This document shows, in pieces, positions 16,635-25,192 of a DNA stretch of 25,932 bases; position 1 is the stretch's first letter, and each line of letters starts with the position of its first letter. Made by a program: the position numbers and the translations under genes. This stretch comes from UBA4416 sp031539425 (GTDB lineage Bacteria > Bacteroidota > Bacteroidia > B-17B0 > Aurantibacillaceae), in contig JAVKLI010000079.1 in the NCBI GenBank assembly GCA_031539425.1, positions 1 to 25,932 of the forward strand, given 5' to 3'. The notes under the pieces were generated by a model. The model saw only the letters and a program-made list of their open reading frames with translations. It did not search any database and was not told where the DNA came from.

Positions 16635-17912
16635 TTAAATTTTTTCAAATGCTTTATTAAATGCGTTAATTGTAAATTCTATATCTTCATTTGAATGTGC
16701 TTCGCTAACAAAGCCAACTTCATAGCCAGATGGACCAATGTATACGCCTTGTAGAAGAAGTTCTTGAAATAATAATTTAAAATATTGCATTGATTGAGGA
16801 TCTATATCTTGAGCGTTTGTAATAGATAGCTTATTACTAAATGCTAACCAAAAAATTGAACCTATATGTGATACTTTAAAATGATGCCTGGTGTTTTGAG
16901 ATAAACCCTCAACCAGTTTTTTTGTTTTTGTTTCTAGATTTAAATAAAAATCTGGCTTCAAACATTCTTTAAGTTGAGCGATACCAGCGCTCATAGCCAT
17001 TGGATTGCCGCTTAATGTGCCTGCTTGATAAACGTTTCCGTCAGGCGAAATAGTTTTCATAATATCTGCACTAGATGCATAAGCACCCACTGGAAGCCCA
17101 CCACCAATTATTTTTCCATATGTTATAATATCTGGTTTTATTTGATAATATCCTGCAGCTCCTGTAAATCCTATTCTAAAGCCAGAGATAACCTCATCAA
17201 AAATTAATAAAGCATTGTATTCAGTGCAAATATCCCTTAAAAATTGTAAAAATTCTTTAGGTTGAATTAATAAACCATTGTTGGCTGGTATTGGTTCTAT
17301 AATAACGGCAGCTATTTGATTTGCATATTGTTTAAAAATATCTTTTATTTTTTCTTGGTCGTTTAATGGAACAACTATTGTATCCATTACTGTATTTGGT
17401 GTAACCCCAGCTGATGATGGGTTACTAAATGTAGCTAATCCAGATCCAGCTTCTACTAATAACGCATCGGAGTGACCATGATAACAACCGTTAAATTTAA
17501 TTATTTTATGTTTTTCTGTATAACCGCGAGCCATTCTAACAGCACTCATTACAGCCTCAGTACCACTGCTTACAAACCGTATTTTTTCGATAAAAGAATT
17601 ATGATTTAAAATTAATTCTGCCAATTCATTCTCTAAGCGAGTAGGGGTTCCAAAACTTGTACCGTTTTGCATAGATTGATTAATAGCTTTTAACACCTTA
17701 TCATGAGCATGCCCTAGTATAAGTGGCCCCCAACTGCAGCAATAATCTGTATATTTATTACCATCAACATCCCAAATAGTTGAACCTTTACCTTTTTCCA
17801 TAAATAAAGGTGTACCACCCACACTTTTAAAAGCTCGTACTGGAGAGTTAACGCCACCAGGAAAATATTGTTTAGCTTTTTGAAATAATTGTTCTGATGT
17901 TGTAAAATTCAT
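16635..17912 (-). CDS. hemL: glutamate-1-semialdehyde 2,1-aminomutase
   Basis: PLP-dependent cytoplasmic enzyme converting glutamate-1-semialdehyde to 5-aminolevulinate, the last step of the C5 route to tetrapyrroles. The 425-residue product matches the family length. Visible features: N-terminal FPGGVNSPVRAF (17-28) with the family SPVRAF motif, substrate/cofactor loops SSGTEAVMSAVRMARG (115-130) and CYHGHSDALL (143-152), PLP ring aspartate in FDEVISGFR (238-246), and the Schiff-base lysine K267 in TYGKIIGGGLPVGAYA. The segment EPIPANNGLL (206-215) departs from the E. coli-type EPVAGNM but aligns at the same place. No other hem genes are in the window, so it is an isolated member of the pathway here. 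A candidate promoter lies just upstream (17935-17964). Confidence 0.96.
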   Translation of the reverse strand: MNFTTSEQLFQKAKQYFPGGVNSPVRAFKSVGGTPLFMEKGKGSTIWDVDGNKYTDYCCSWGPLILGHAHDKVLKAINQSMQNGTSFGTPTRLENELAELILNHNSFIEKIRFVSSGTEAVMSAVRMARGYTEKHKIIKFNGCYHGHSDALLVEAGSGLATFSNPSSAGVTPNTVMDTIVVPLNDQEKIKDIFKQYANQIAAVIIEPIPANNGLLIQPKEFLQFLRDICTEYNALLIFDEVISGFRIGFTGAAGYYQIKPDIITYGKIIGGGLPVGAYASSADIMKTISPDGNVYQAGTLSGNPMAMSAGIAQLKECLKPDFYLNLETKTKKLVEGLSQNTRHHFKVSHIGSIFWLAFSNKLSITNAQDIDPQSMQYFKLLFQELLLQGVYIGPSGYEVGFVSEAHSNEDIEFTINAFNKAFEKI

Positions 17913-17934
17913 TATTTGAAATATAAAATTGAGG

Positions 17935-17964
17935 TAAAATTAGGTAAATGTATTTCATATCAAA
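17935..17964 (-). promoter_or_regulatory. candidate Bacteroidota-type promoter for hemL
   Basis: Read on the minus strand, TTTG (17964-17961) is followed after 18 bases by TAATTTTA (17942-17935). This matches the Bacteroidota pattern TTTG/TTG, 17-23 bases, TAnnTTTG with one mismatch in the -7 box. The hemL ATG begins 22 bases downstream, giving a short leader. AT-rich sequence makes chance matches easy. Confidence 0.35.
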
Positions 17965-18042
17965 AATAGTTTAAAATAAAACCTAAAACGCTTAAATATA
18001 AGAGGATTAAAGGCAGCTGTATAAATTTTATATTATTTATAG

Positions 18043-18090
18043 CGGTTGAGGGTTAGCCAAAAAACTGTTGCAGGTGATACTTGAATCCGC
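18043..18090 (+). pseudogene. degenerate IS30-like right end / transposase tail
   Basis: GTTGCA (18067-18072), six bases, then ACTTGAATCCGC (18079-18090) repeats the arrangement at the end of the IS30-like element at 117-139, giving 18 identical bases in two blocks with identical spacing. Read in the same frame, this stretch gives R-L-R-V-S-Q-K-T-V-A-G-D-T-stop, whose KTVA..T-stop parallels the KVAFIT-stop of the left-edge transposase. The frame is stopped by a TAG at 18040-18042, and no transposase body remains. It is best read as a solo end or decayed relic of a related element between hemL and the TPR gene. Confidence 0.45.
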
Positions 18091-18163
18091 AAGGTAAGTT
18101 TAACAAATAATGAGAAGTATTATCTTATAAAAGTATTTATATTTACAATCATTATATTTATTT

Positions 18164-18817
18164 ATGAAATTTTTAAAATTCTATATTCTATATCGCTTAC
18201 AAATCATTATTGCATTAATTATTTTAGGTATTGTTGCCCATTTGTATTTAGACCCAGTTACGCCTTGGCTTTGTTATTCATTTGCTTTTATTTCAATATT
18301 ATTATACTTTATGATAGGTACTATGCGTTTGGTACAAGAGGCTGTTCAAGACGGTAATGTAGATGAAGCGATGCGTTATTTAAAAAAAATAAAATTTCCT
18401 CGTTTGCTTTTTAAACCAGTACGATCGGGTTATTATATGCTCCAAAGTAACTTACATATGGCTTCAAATGATTTAGATAGCGCCGAAGCTCATATTAAAA
18501 AAAGTTTACAAGTAAAATCTAAAATTGTAGGTGACATGCATGGTGCTAATTTAATGCAATTAGGATTTATAGAACTTAAAAAAGGTAATTCAAAACAAGC
18601 CCGTTTACATTTATTAGAAGCTGTAAAACATGGTATACCAGATAAAGATGCCTTAGCCACAGCTTACTTGCAGCTTAGTGCATTAGAAGCAGGGCGCATT
18701 CAATACAAAATGGCACGGTTGTATTTTAAAAAAGCAAAAGATTTAAAACCATCATCAGAAGAGATAAAATCTCAACTCAAAACCTTTGAAAAACAAATCA
18801 ATCGCATGCCTGGATAA
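18164..18817 (+). CDS. inner-membrane protein with tetratricopeptide repeats
   Basis: A 217-residue protein with two N-terminal transmembrane helices (about 11-28 and 33-53, with a short LDPVTPW turn between) and a soluble helical region. From about residue 58 helix pairs follow the TPR pattern: AVQDGNVDEAMRYLKKI, then SNLHMASNDLDSAEAHIKKSL, LGFIELKKGNSKQARLHLLEAV and LSALEAGRIQYKMARLYFKKAKDL. The TPR face is probably cytoplasmic, as a docking surface for unknown partners. No catalytic motif is present. It heads a cluster in which the next gene starts 24 bases downstream. The specific function is not recognisable. Confidence 0.75.
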   Translation: MKFLKFYILYRLQIIIALIILGIVAHLYLDPVTPWLCYSFAFISILLYFMIGTMRLVQEAVQDGNVDEAMRYLKKIKFPRLLFKPVRSGYYMLQSNLHMASNDLDSAEAHIKKSLQVKSKIVGDMHGANLMQLGFIELKKGNSKQARLHLLEAVKHGIPDKDALATAYLQLSALEAGRIQYKMARLYFKKAKDLKPSSEEIKSQLKTFEKQINRMPG

Positions 18818-18841
18818 TTATTAATTAAACCCAAAATCAAC

Positions 18842-19438
18842 ATGAAAAAAGTAGTTTATACCATTTTATCCATTTTAGGCGTTTACTTAGTATTATGCTT
18901 TTGTGGAAACTCCAAGTTTTATGTATCAAGAAATATAGATGTTCTTCAAGATGACTCTATTGTAAGCGCCAAATTACTTGATTTAGAATTTTTCAATAAC
19001 AAATGGAGTCCTTGGAGAGATAAAGATCCGCAAACTAAAGTTTTGTTTACAGGAAAAAGTGGCATTGCTGGTTATGCTATGAAATGGGAGAGCAAACACA
19101 AAGAAGTAGGTAATGGTACTTTAACCTATAAATGCCGCAGAAATGATTCTATTATGATGGGGTTTGATTTTGATAATCAAGGCGAATCGCCAGTATGTTA
19201 TGTGGTAAAAACAAATAGTAAAGCTAATGGCATGCAACCAAATTCTTGTAATGTAACTTGGACGATGTATGGCGATATTCCTTTTATCGCAAGAGGTTTT
19301 ATGTTGTTTTTTAATTTTGATAAAATGATAGGTCCCGATTATGAAAAGGGGCTTCAAAACTTTAAAAAAGCAGTTGAGGATTTGCATATAACAAATTACA
19401 ATTCTAACTTACAATTTTTAACCCAAGAAGGCTGCTAA
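18842..19438 (+). CDS. SRPBCC (START-like) family protein with N-terminal membrane anchor
   Basis: 198 residues. The N-terminus (about 4-21) is a hydrophobic signal or anchor. It contains two cysteines, but the preceding residues do not make a convincing lipobox. The remainder resembles the SRPBCC/polyketide-cyclase-like fold common in Bacteroidota: YVSRNIDVLQDDSIV for the first strand, then NNKWSPWRDKDPQTKVLFTGKSG around 53-75 (the W(S/T)PW...DP..K....G..G pattern), TWTMYGD at about 140, and a C-terminal helix DYEKGLQNFKKAVEDL. The fold forms a hydrophobic pocket; the ligand is unknown. The next gene starts three bases after its stop, so the two are probably co-transcribed. Confidence 0.7.
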   Translation: MKKVVYTILSILGVYLVLCFCGNSKFYVSRNIDVLQDDSIVSAKLLDLEFFNNKWSPWRDKDPQTKVLFTGKSGIAGYAMKWESKHKEVGNGTLTYKCRRNDSIMMGFDFDNQGESPVCYVVKTNSKANGMQPNSCNVTWTMYGDIPFIARGFMLFFNFDKMIGPDYEKGLQNFKKAVEDLHITNYNSNLQFLTQEGC

Positions 19439-19441
19439 TAC

Positions 19442-20086
19442 ATGCAAGCACTTAGTGCTAATAAACAAATTCAATTAGAAAGGAATAAAGTTATTTTACA
19501 AAAATATATTCCAAGTTTTGCAATAGATATTATAATTGCTTGGATATTTGAATTAGACTTTAAACTGAAAATTAAAAAAGAACGAACCACTAAATTAGGA
19601 GATTATACCCCTCCACACAATGGTTTAAATCATACCATTACAATAAATTGTAATTTAAACCAATATCAATTTTTTGTAACCTTAATACATGAAATTGCAC
19701 ATTTAAAAACCTATATAAAATTTAAAAATTCAGTAGCACCGCATGGCATAGAATGGAAACAGGAATTTAAATTATTGATGAATCCATTTTTAAGCTCAGT
19801 TAATTTACCACTGGATGTGTTATACGCTATTCGTCAGTATATTCAAAACCCTTCAGCCTCTAGCTGTAGCGATTTAACACTAGCTCGTACTTTACAGCTT
19901 TATGATATAAAAACTCAAAATGAAATTTCGGTAGAATATTTACCAATAGGCTCTCAGTTTGAATACCAAAACAAAAGGATTTTTAAAATAATTGAAAAAG
20001 TAAAAAAACGAATTAAATGTCAAGAGGTTGCAACTGGCAGATTTTACTTATTTAGCCCCATAGCAGTAGTTAAAATGATAGAATAA
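19442..20086 (+). CDS. SprT-like zinc metalloprotein
   Basis: 214 residues. A SprT-like region spans about 20-150, with HEIAH (H83, E84, H87) and a likely third zinc ligand H101 in APHGIEWKQEFK, the usual spacing in SprT/Spartan-like proteins. Eukaryotic Spartan degrades DNA-protein crosslinks; bacterial SprT-like functions are mostly not established. The protein is longer than E. coli SprT (about 165), and its C-terminal part (about 165-214, including GSQFEYQNKRIFKIIEKVKKRIKCQE) is a basic tail. No zinc-ribbon cysteine cluster like that of E. coli SprT is seen; cysteines occur at C70, C142 and near residue 195. It is wedged between its neighbours by 3 and 1 bases, which suggests translational coupling. 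Confidence 0.8.
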   Translation: MQALSANKQIQLERNKVILQKYIPSFAIDIIIAWIFELDFKLKIKKERTTKLGDYTPPHNGLNHTITINCNLNQYQFFVTLIHEIAHLKTYIKFKNSVAPHGIEWKQEFKLLMNPFLSSVNLPLDVLYAIRQYIQNPSASSCSDLTLARTLQLYDIKTQNEISVEYLPIGSQFEYQNKRIFKIIEKVKKRIKCQEVATGRFYLFSPIAVVKMIE

Positions 20087-20087
20087 T

Positions 20088-21122
20088 ATGAGTGAAGATA
20101 TAATAGATATTGAAGAAAAGGAACTTTTTGAAAACCATATTATTACTGTAGATAAAGGTCAAGCGCTGTTGCGAATAGATAAATTTTTAATGCAAAGGGT
20201 TGCTAATACAACGCGTTCCAAAATTCAAAATGCTTGTGATGCCCAATCTGTATTGGTAAATGGCAAAGCTGTAAAATCTAATTATAAAGTAAAACCTTTT
20301 GATAATATTTCAGTGTTACTCCATTCTGAGCCACGAGAAATAGACATTATTGCTGAAAATATTCCTATAGAAATTGTTTTTGAAGATGATTACTTGTGTG
20401 TGATAAATAAAAAACCTGGCATGGTGGTGCATCCTGCTTATGGTAATTATACAGGCACTTTGGTAAATGCTTTAATGTATCATTTTAAAAACTTACCCAC
20501 TTCAAAAACAAAATTAAGTAATAATAAATTATTAGATAGACCAGGTTTGGTTCATCGAATAGATAAAAACACATCTGGCATTATTATTGTGGCTAAAACA
20601 GAAGTAGCAATGATAAAATTAGCTAAATGTTTTTTTGATAGGACATTAAACAGACAATATATAGCCTTGGTTTGGGGAACTATAAAGGAAAATGAAGGTA
20701 CAATAAATTGTAATGTAGGGAGAGATTTAAGAAATAGAAAAATAATGGCCCCCTTTCCAAATAGTGATATAGGTAAACATGCCATAACTCATTACAAAGT
20801 AATAGAACGCTTTGCCTTTGTAACCTTAGTAGAATGTAAACTAGAAACTGGACGTACACACCAAATACGCATACACATGAAACACTTGGGGCATCCCTTA
20901 TTTAATGATGCAGAATATGGCGGCGATAAAATTTTAAAAGGACATAATACAGCTAAATACAAACAGTTTGTGCAAAACTGCTTTGATATACTACCCCGTC
21001 AGGCTTTACATGCAAAAAATTTACACATCCCACATCCTATTAAAGATACCTTGTGTCAATTTGAATCTCCATTACCTAACGATATGAGTGAGGTGATAGA
21101 AAAATGGAGGGCATACAGTTAA
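20088..21122 (+). CDS. rluD: RluA/RluD-family 23S rRNA pseudouridine synthase
   Basis: Isomerises uridine to pseudouridine in RNA. The 344 residues contain an N-terminal S4 RNA-binding domain (about 24-80: LLRIDKFLMQRV...RSKIQNACDAQSVLVNGK) and a catalytic domain with GMVVHPAYGNYTGTLVNAL (111-129), the catalytic aspartate D159 in LVHRIDKNTSG, and the late motif LETGRTHQIRIHMKHLGHPL. S4 plus this core is the RluC/RluD arrangement. I chose RluD as the most common Bacteroidota annotation, but RluC-like specificity cannot be excluded from sequence alone. The start is one base after the upstream stop, which argues for coupling to the SprT-like gene. Confidence 0.9.
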   Translation: MSEDIIDIEEKELFENHIITVDKGQALLRIDKFLMQRVANTTRSKIQNACDAQSVLVNGKAVKSNYKVKPFDNISVLLHSEPREIDIIAENIPIEIVFEDDYLCVINKKPGMVVHPAYGNYTGTLVNALMYHFKNLPTSKTKLSNNKLLDRPGLVHRIDKNTSGIIIVAKTEVAMIKLAKCFFDRTLNRQYIALVWGTIKENEGTINCNVGRDLRNRKIMAPFPNSDIGKHAITHYKVIERFAFVTLVECKLETGRTHQIRIHMKHLGHPLFNDAEYGGDKILKGHNTAKYKQFVQNCFDILPRQALHAKNLHIPHPIKDTLCQFESPLPNDMSEVIEKWRAYS

Positions 21123-21212
21123 AGCAATTTTAAAAAGTTAATAACCTTTTTAATTATAAAAGTATTTTTTGGCCTCATCACTTATATTTGTTGCTTTATT
21201 TTTTAAATTTTA

Positions 21213-23825
21213 ATGGAAAACAATCATCATAACGAGCTAGGTAAAGTAACGCATGTATCGGGCATGTTTAAAAATTGGTTTATAGATTATGCCTCTTATG
21301 TAATATTAGAAAGAGCCATACCAGCTTTAGAAGACGGCTTAAAGCCCGTTCAGCGACGTATATTACATAGCATGTGGGAGTTAGAAGATGGACGATACAA
21401 CAAGGTGGCTAATTTAATTGGTAACACCATGAAGTATCACCCCCACGGAGATGCTAGTATTGGCGATGCCTTGGTGAGTATTGGCCAAAAAGATTTATTA
21501 ATAGATTGCCAAGGTAATTGGGGAAATATACTAACGGGTGATAGTGCCGCAGCGCCAAGATATATTGAAGCAAGGCTTTCAAAATTTGGACAAGAAGTAT
21601 TATTTAACCCCAAAACAACCAATTGGGGCGTAAGTTATGATGGCAGAAATAAAGAGCCCATTACGCTACCCGTTAAGTTTCCATTATTACTAGCGCAAGG
21701 CGTAGAGGGTATTGCCGTTGGATTAGCGACAAAAATATTGCCACATAATTTTAACGAACTGATAGATGCTTCCATTCAAATATTAAAAGGTAAAAACATT
21801 ACCATTTACCCAGATTTTATAACTAAAGGCATAGCCGATTTTACAGACTATAAGGACGGTATGCGAGGCGGTAAAGTAAAAATTAGAGCCCGAATTAAAG
21901 AGCTTAATTTTAAAACACTTTGCGTAACAGAAATTCCATTTGGTACAACTACCGGAACCCTTATAGATTCTATACTTGCAGCCAATGACAAAGGAAAAAT
22001 AAAAATTAAAAAAATAGAGGATAACACAGCTGAACAAGTTGAAATTTTAATTCATTTATTACCTGGTACATCACCCGATAAAACAATAGATGCCCTGTAT
22101 GCCTTTACAAACTGCGAAATGAGCATATCGCCCAATGCTTGTATTATAGAAAATCAAAAGCCAAAATTTATTGGCGTTAGCGAAATATTAAAACTATCAA
22201 CTCACCAAACAGTAGAATTATTAAAAAAAGAGTTAGAAATAGAACTTCATGAATTTGAAGAAAAATGGCACTTTGCATCGCTCGAAAAATTATTTATAAA
22301 GCATGAAATGTACATTGACTTTAAGAAATATAACACCAAAGAAAACTTATTTGAATACTTATACGAATGTTTTAGACCACATAAGAAAAAATTTATTAGA
22401 GCTATAGAAGATGCCGATTTAAATAAATTAATTCAAATACCAATGGTGCGCATTACCAGATTTGATAGCACTAAAGCCGATGAAACACTTAAAGATATTG
22501 AGCTTCAAATAGAATTAGTTAAAAATAATTTAAATAACTTGGTTAATTATGCCATAGAGTATTTTAAAAATTTAAAGAAAAAATACGGTCAAGGTAAAGA
22601 ACGTAAAACAGAAACCAAACAATTAGAAACCATAATAGCTACTCAAGTTATAATGGCAAATGAAAAAATTTATGTGAACCGTGAAGAAGGCTTTATAGGA
22701 AAGAGTTTAAAGAAAGATGAATTTGTTGCAGATTGTTCAGACCTTGATGAAATTATTGCTTTTACAAAAAGCGGTACCATGAAGGTGTGCAAAGTAGCCG
22801 ATAAAACATTTATAGGAAAAGATATTATTCATGTGGCCGTTTTTAAAAAAAATGACGACAAAACCACCTATAACATGATTTATACCGATGGACCAAAAGG
22901 TGTTACCTTTATTAAACGTTTTAATGTGGTTGGTATTACCAGAGATAAGGAGTATGATTTAACTAAAGGAACTGTCAGCTCTACAGTATATTGGTTTAGC
23001 GCTAATCAAAATACAGAAACAGAAATTTTAAATGTGATTTTAAAACCAGCCACCGGAATTAGAAAATTAGAAATAGAAGTTGATTTTAGTGAAGTGCCAG
23101 TAAAAAACCGAACCTCAATAGGTAACATAGTAACCAAATATGGGCTTAAAAAAGTAGTGTTAAAATTAAAAAATGAGGGGCAAATAAAATCAACTAAAAT
23201 TTGGTATAACAATCAAACACAACGTTTAAATATTGATGGAGTAGGGAAGTACTTAGGAAAATTTATGCCCGAAGATAAAATTATGAGCGTTACACAATTA
23301 GGCTATTATAAAATTTCTTCCTTTGATTTAATAACTCATTTTGATGGCGATACTTGCTTTATAGAAAAATTTAACTCTAACATCACACTATCCTGCATTT
23401 ATTTTGATGGCGAAAGTGAAAGTCATTTTACAAAAAGATTTTTAGTGGAGTTAATCAATAGCAAAACGCGAATTATTAGTGAGCACGAACATTCAAAAAT
23501 TGAAATTATTAGCTCTCAGCCTGAAACTATAGTACACGCATCGCTTACTAAACAAAAAGATAATTTAGAAAAACCAGATTATAAAATTAATTTAGACACA
23601 GAAACGCCAGTTGTTTCAATAAAAGCAAAAGGAAAAAAATTATCTGTACAAAAAATTAAAGTATTTGATTTACAATTATCCGAAGAAATTAAAAATGCTC
23701 AAAAATTTCAAGCTCAGTATGGCGATAGTGATTTATCTCCAATGGATTTACACCAAAAAGCCCTTGAAAAATTAAATGTAAAAAACTTAAAAGACGAAAA
23801 AGGACAAATAGATTTTGGTTTTTAA
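21213..23825 (+). CDS. parC: DNA topoisomerase IV subunit A (ParC-like)
   Basis: Breakage-reunion subunit that cuts and rejoins DNA during decatenation, working with an ATPase ParE not in this window. 870 residues (E. coli ParC 752). Early landmarks: DGLKPVQRRIL (41-51), KYHPHGDASIGDAL (74-87) and the active-site tyrosine Y117 in APRYIEARL. The breakage-reunion and coiled-coil regions run to about residue 480 and a beta-pinwheel C-terminal domain follows. At the quinolone-determining positions, E. coli ParC S80 and E84 correspond to A81 and D85. Gyrase A is a possible alternative, but no clean GyrA-box (QRRGGKG) is seen, which supports ParC. A TATATTTG string at 21183-21190, 22 bases before the ATG, matches the -7 consensus but lacks a well-spaced -33 box. 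Confidence 0.9.
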   Translation: MENNHHNELGKVTHVSGMFKNWFIDYASYVILERAIPALEDGLKPVQRRILHSMWELEDGRYNKVANLIGNTMKYHPHGDASIGDALVSIGQKDLLIDCQGNWGNILTGDSAAAPRYIEARLSKFGQEVLFNPKTTNWGVSYDGRNKEPITLPVKFPLLLAQGVEGIAVGLATKILPHNFNELIDASIQILKGKNITIYPDFITKGIADFTDYKDGMRGGKVKIRARIKELNFKTLCVTEIPFGTTTGTLIDSILAANDKGKIKIKKIEDNTAEQVEILIHLLPGTSPDKTIDALYAFTNCEMSISPNACIIENQKPKFIGVSEILKLSTHQTVELLKKELEIELHEFEEKWHFASLEKLFIKHEMYIDFKKYNTKENLFEYLYECFRPHKKKFIRAIEDADLNKLIQIPMVRITRFDSTKADETLKDIELQIELVKNNLNNLVNYAIEYFKNLKKKYGQGKERKTETKQLETIIATQVIMANEKIYVNREEGFIGKSLKKDEFVADCSDLDEIIAFTKSGTMKVCKVADKTFIGKDIIHVAVFKKNDDKTTYNMIYTDGPKGVTFIKRFNVVGITRDKEYDLTKGTVSSTVYWFSANQNTETEILNVILKPATGIRKLEIEVDFSEVPVKNRTSIGNIVTKYGLKKVVLKLKNEGQIKSTKIWYNNQTQRLNIDGVGKYLGKFMPEDKIMSVTQLGYYKISSFDLITHFDGDTCFIEKFNSNITLSCIYFDGESESHFTKRFLVELINSKTRIISEHEHSKIEIISSQPETIVHASLTKQKDNLEKPDYKINLDTETPVVSIKAKGKKLSVQKIKVFDLQLSEEIKNAQKFQAQYGDSDLSPMDLHQKALEKLNVKNLKDEKGQIDFGF

Positions 23826-23836
23826 ATACAATTAAA

Positions 23837-25105
23837 ATGATTTTATATACCATCGGAATTAAACTGCTATATGTATTTATTAAATGTCATTCTTTATTTA
23901 ATTTAAAATCAAAACAATGGATAGATGGAAGAAAAAATTGGAAGCGAAATTTACAACAACTAGTTGCTCAACAAAATTTACAAAATGCTATTTGGTTTCA
24001 TTGCGCATCATTAGGGGAGTTTGAGCAAGGGCGACCAGTTTTAGAACTTATTAAAAAGCAACATGCAAATAAAAAAATACTGCTTACATTTTTTTCTCCT
24101 TCGGGTTATTTACAATTAATAGATAAATATAAAACGGTAGACGCCATATTTTATATTCCTTTGGATACTAAGCACAATGCGCAGTTTTTTTTAAAAACTT
24201 TAAAACCAACTTGTGTTATAAATGTAAAGTATGAATTTTGGCTTCATTTTTTATTTGAAATTAAAAAGCAACAGATTCCATCTTATCTTATTTCATCAGT
24301 CTTTAAAACACATCAACCTTTTTTTAAATGGTATGGCTCTATTTTTAAAAATGGATTACAAACCTATACCCATATTTTTACTCAAGATGAAGCGTCTTTA
24401 AAACTTCTAAATTCTATAGATATTAAGAATGCAACCTTTACTGGAGATACAAGAATTGATAGGGTTTTTGAAATAAAGGAAAATAAAAAACCTGATTTAC
24501 GCATTGAAAGTTTTTTAAGAAACAATTTTACCATTATTGCTGGAAGCACGTGGCCTAAAGATGAATTAAAACTAATTGCCACGTTTAAAAGTCTAAAAAA
24601 CAGCCACCCTCAAATAAAACTAATTATTGCGCCACACGAGGTTAATACAGCGCATATAGCATATATTCAAAAATTAATTGAGCACAATCGTTTAACTTAT
24701 CAGGTATATTCTAATAAAAACGATTTGCGATTAAGCAATGATATCATGATTATTGATTGTATTGGAATTTTATCTAATCTTTATCAATACGGCAGTATAA
24801 CATATATCGGAGGTGGTTTTGATAATGGAATTCATAATATATTAGAGCCCAGTGTATTTGGTTTGTCTGTTATATTTGGCCCTAATTATAAAAAATTTAA
24901 TGAGGCTGTACAATTAATTAGTCTTAAAACAGCATATTGCATCAATTCTGAAACAGAGCTTATGGCTATTATAAAAAAATATTTGAGTCATTCAGATGAA
25001 TTAGAAAAAACATCAAACGCATTGATGTATTATATGCAAAAACAAGTAGGGGTTAGCTCTAAAGTACTTGATATAATTTCTTTTGGATTTAAGTTACAAG
25101 TTTAA
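23837..25105 (+). CDS. waaA: 3-deoxy-D-manno-octulosonic acid (Kdo) transferase
   Basis: Inner-membrane-associated GT-B glycosyltransferase that adds Kdo from CMP-Kdo to lipid A precursor, an essential core step of lipopolysaccharide synthesis. The 422 residues match the family. The N-terminus is a hydrophobic membrane-associating helix (about 1-20). The acceptor-side motif WFHCASLGEFEQGRP (53-67) contains E61, equivalent to the catalytic glutamate (E31) of Aquifex aeolicus WaaA. The donor side shows FTGDTRIDRV, IIAPHEVNTAHI, and GGGFDNGIHNILEPSVFGLSVIFGPNYKKFNEA near the C-terminus, typical of the CMP-sugar site. The start is 11 bases after the parC stop, so the two may be co-transcribed. 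Its presence shows the organism makes Kdo-containing lipid A. Confidence 0.95.
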   Translation: MILYTIGIKLLYVFIKCHSLFNLKSKQWIDGRKNWKRNLQQLVAQQNLQNAIWFHCASLGEFEQGRPVLELIKKQHANKKILLTFFSPSGYLQLIDKYKTVDAIFYIPLDTKHNAQFFLKTLKPTCVINVKYEFWLHFLFEIKKQQIPSYLISSVFKTHQPFFKWYGSIFKNGLQTYTHIFTQDEASLKLLNSIDIKNATFTGDTRIDRVFEIKENKKPDLRIESFLRNNFTIIAGSTWPKDELKLIATFKSLKNSHPQIKLIIAPHEVNTAHIAYIQKLIEHNRLTYQVYSNKNDLRLSNDIMIIDCIGILSNLYQYGSITYIGGGFDNGIHNILEPSVFGLSVIFGPNYKKFNEAVQLISLKTAYCINSETELMAIIKKYLSHSDELEKTSNALMYYMQKQVGVSSKVLDIISFGFKLQV

Positions 25106-25192
25106 AAAACAAAATAGTTTAATTGTGTTTTATATATAGAACAAGTTATTGGTTTTATTTTACTATTTTTATATAAATAAACTTTAAACCCT

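Noticed and set aside
18153..18160. TATATTTA as a -7 box for the TPR membrane protein gene.
   Set aside because: It ends three bases before the ATG, which would leave almost no leader.
21165..21190. Full promoter for parC (TTTTTTG ... TATATTTG).
   Set aside because: The -7 string matches, but the nearest TTG is only 11 bases upstream, too short for the Bacteroidota spacing; kept only as a comment on parC.
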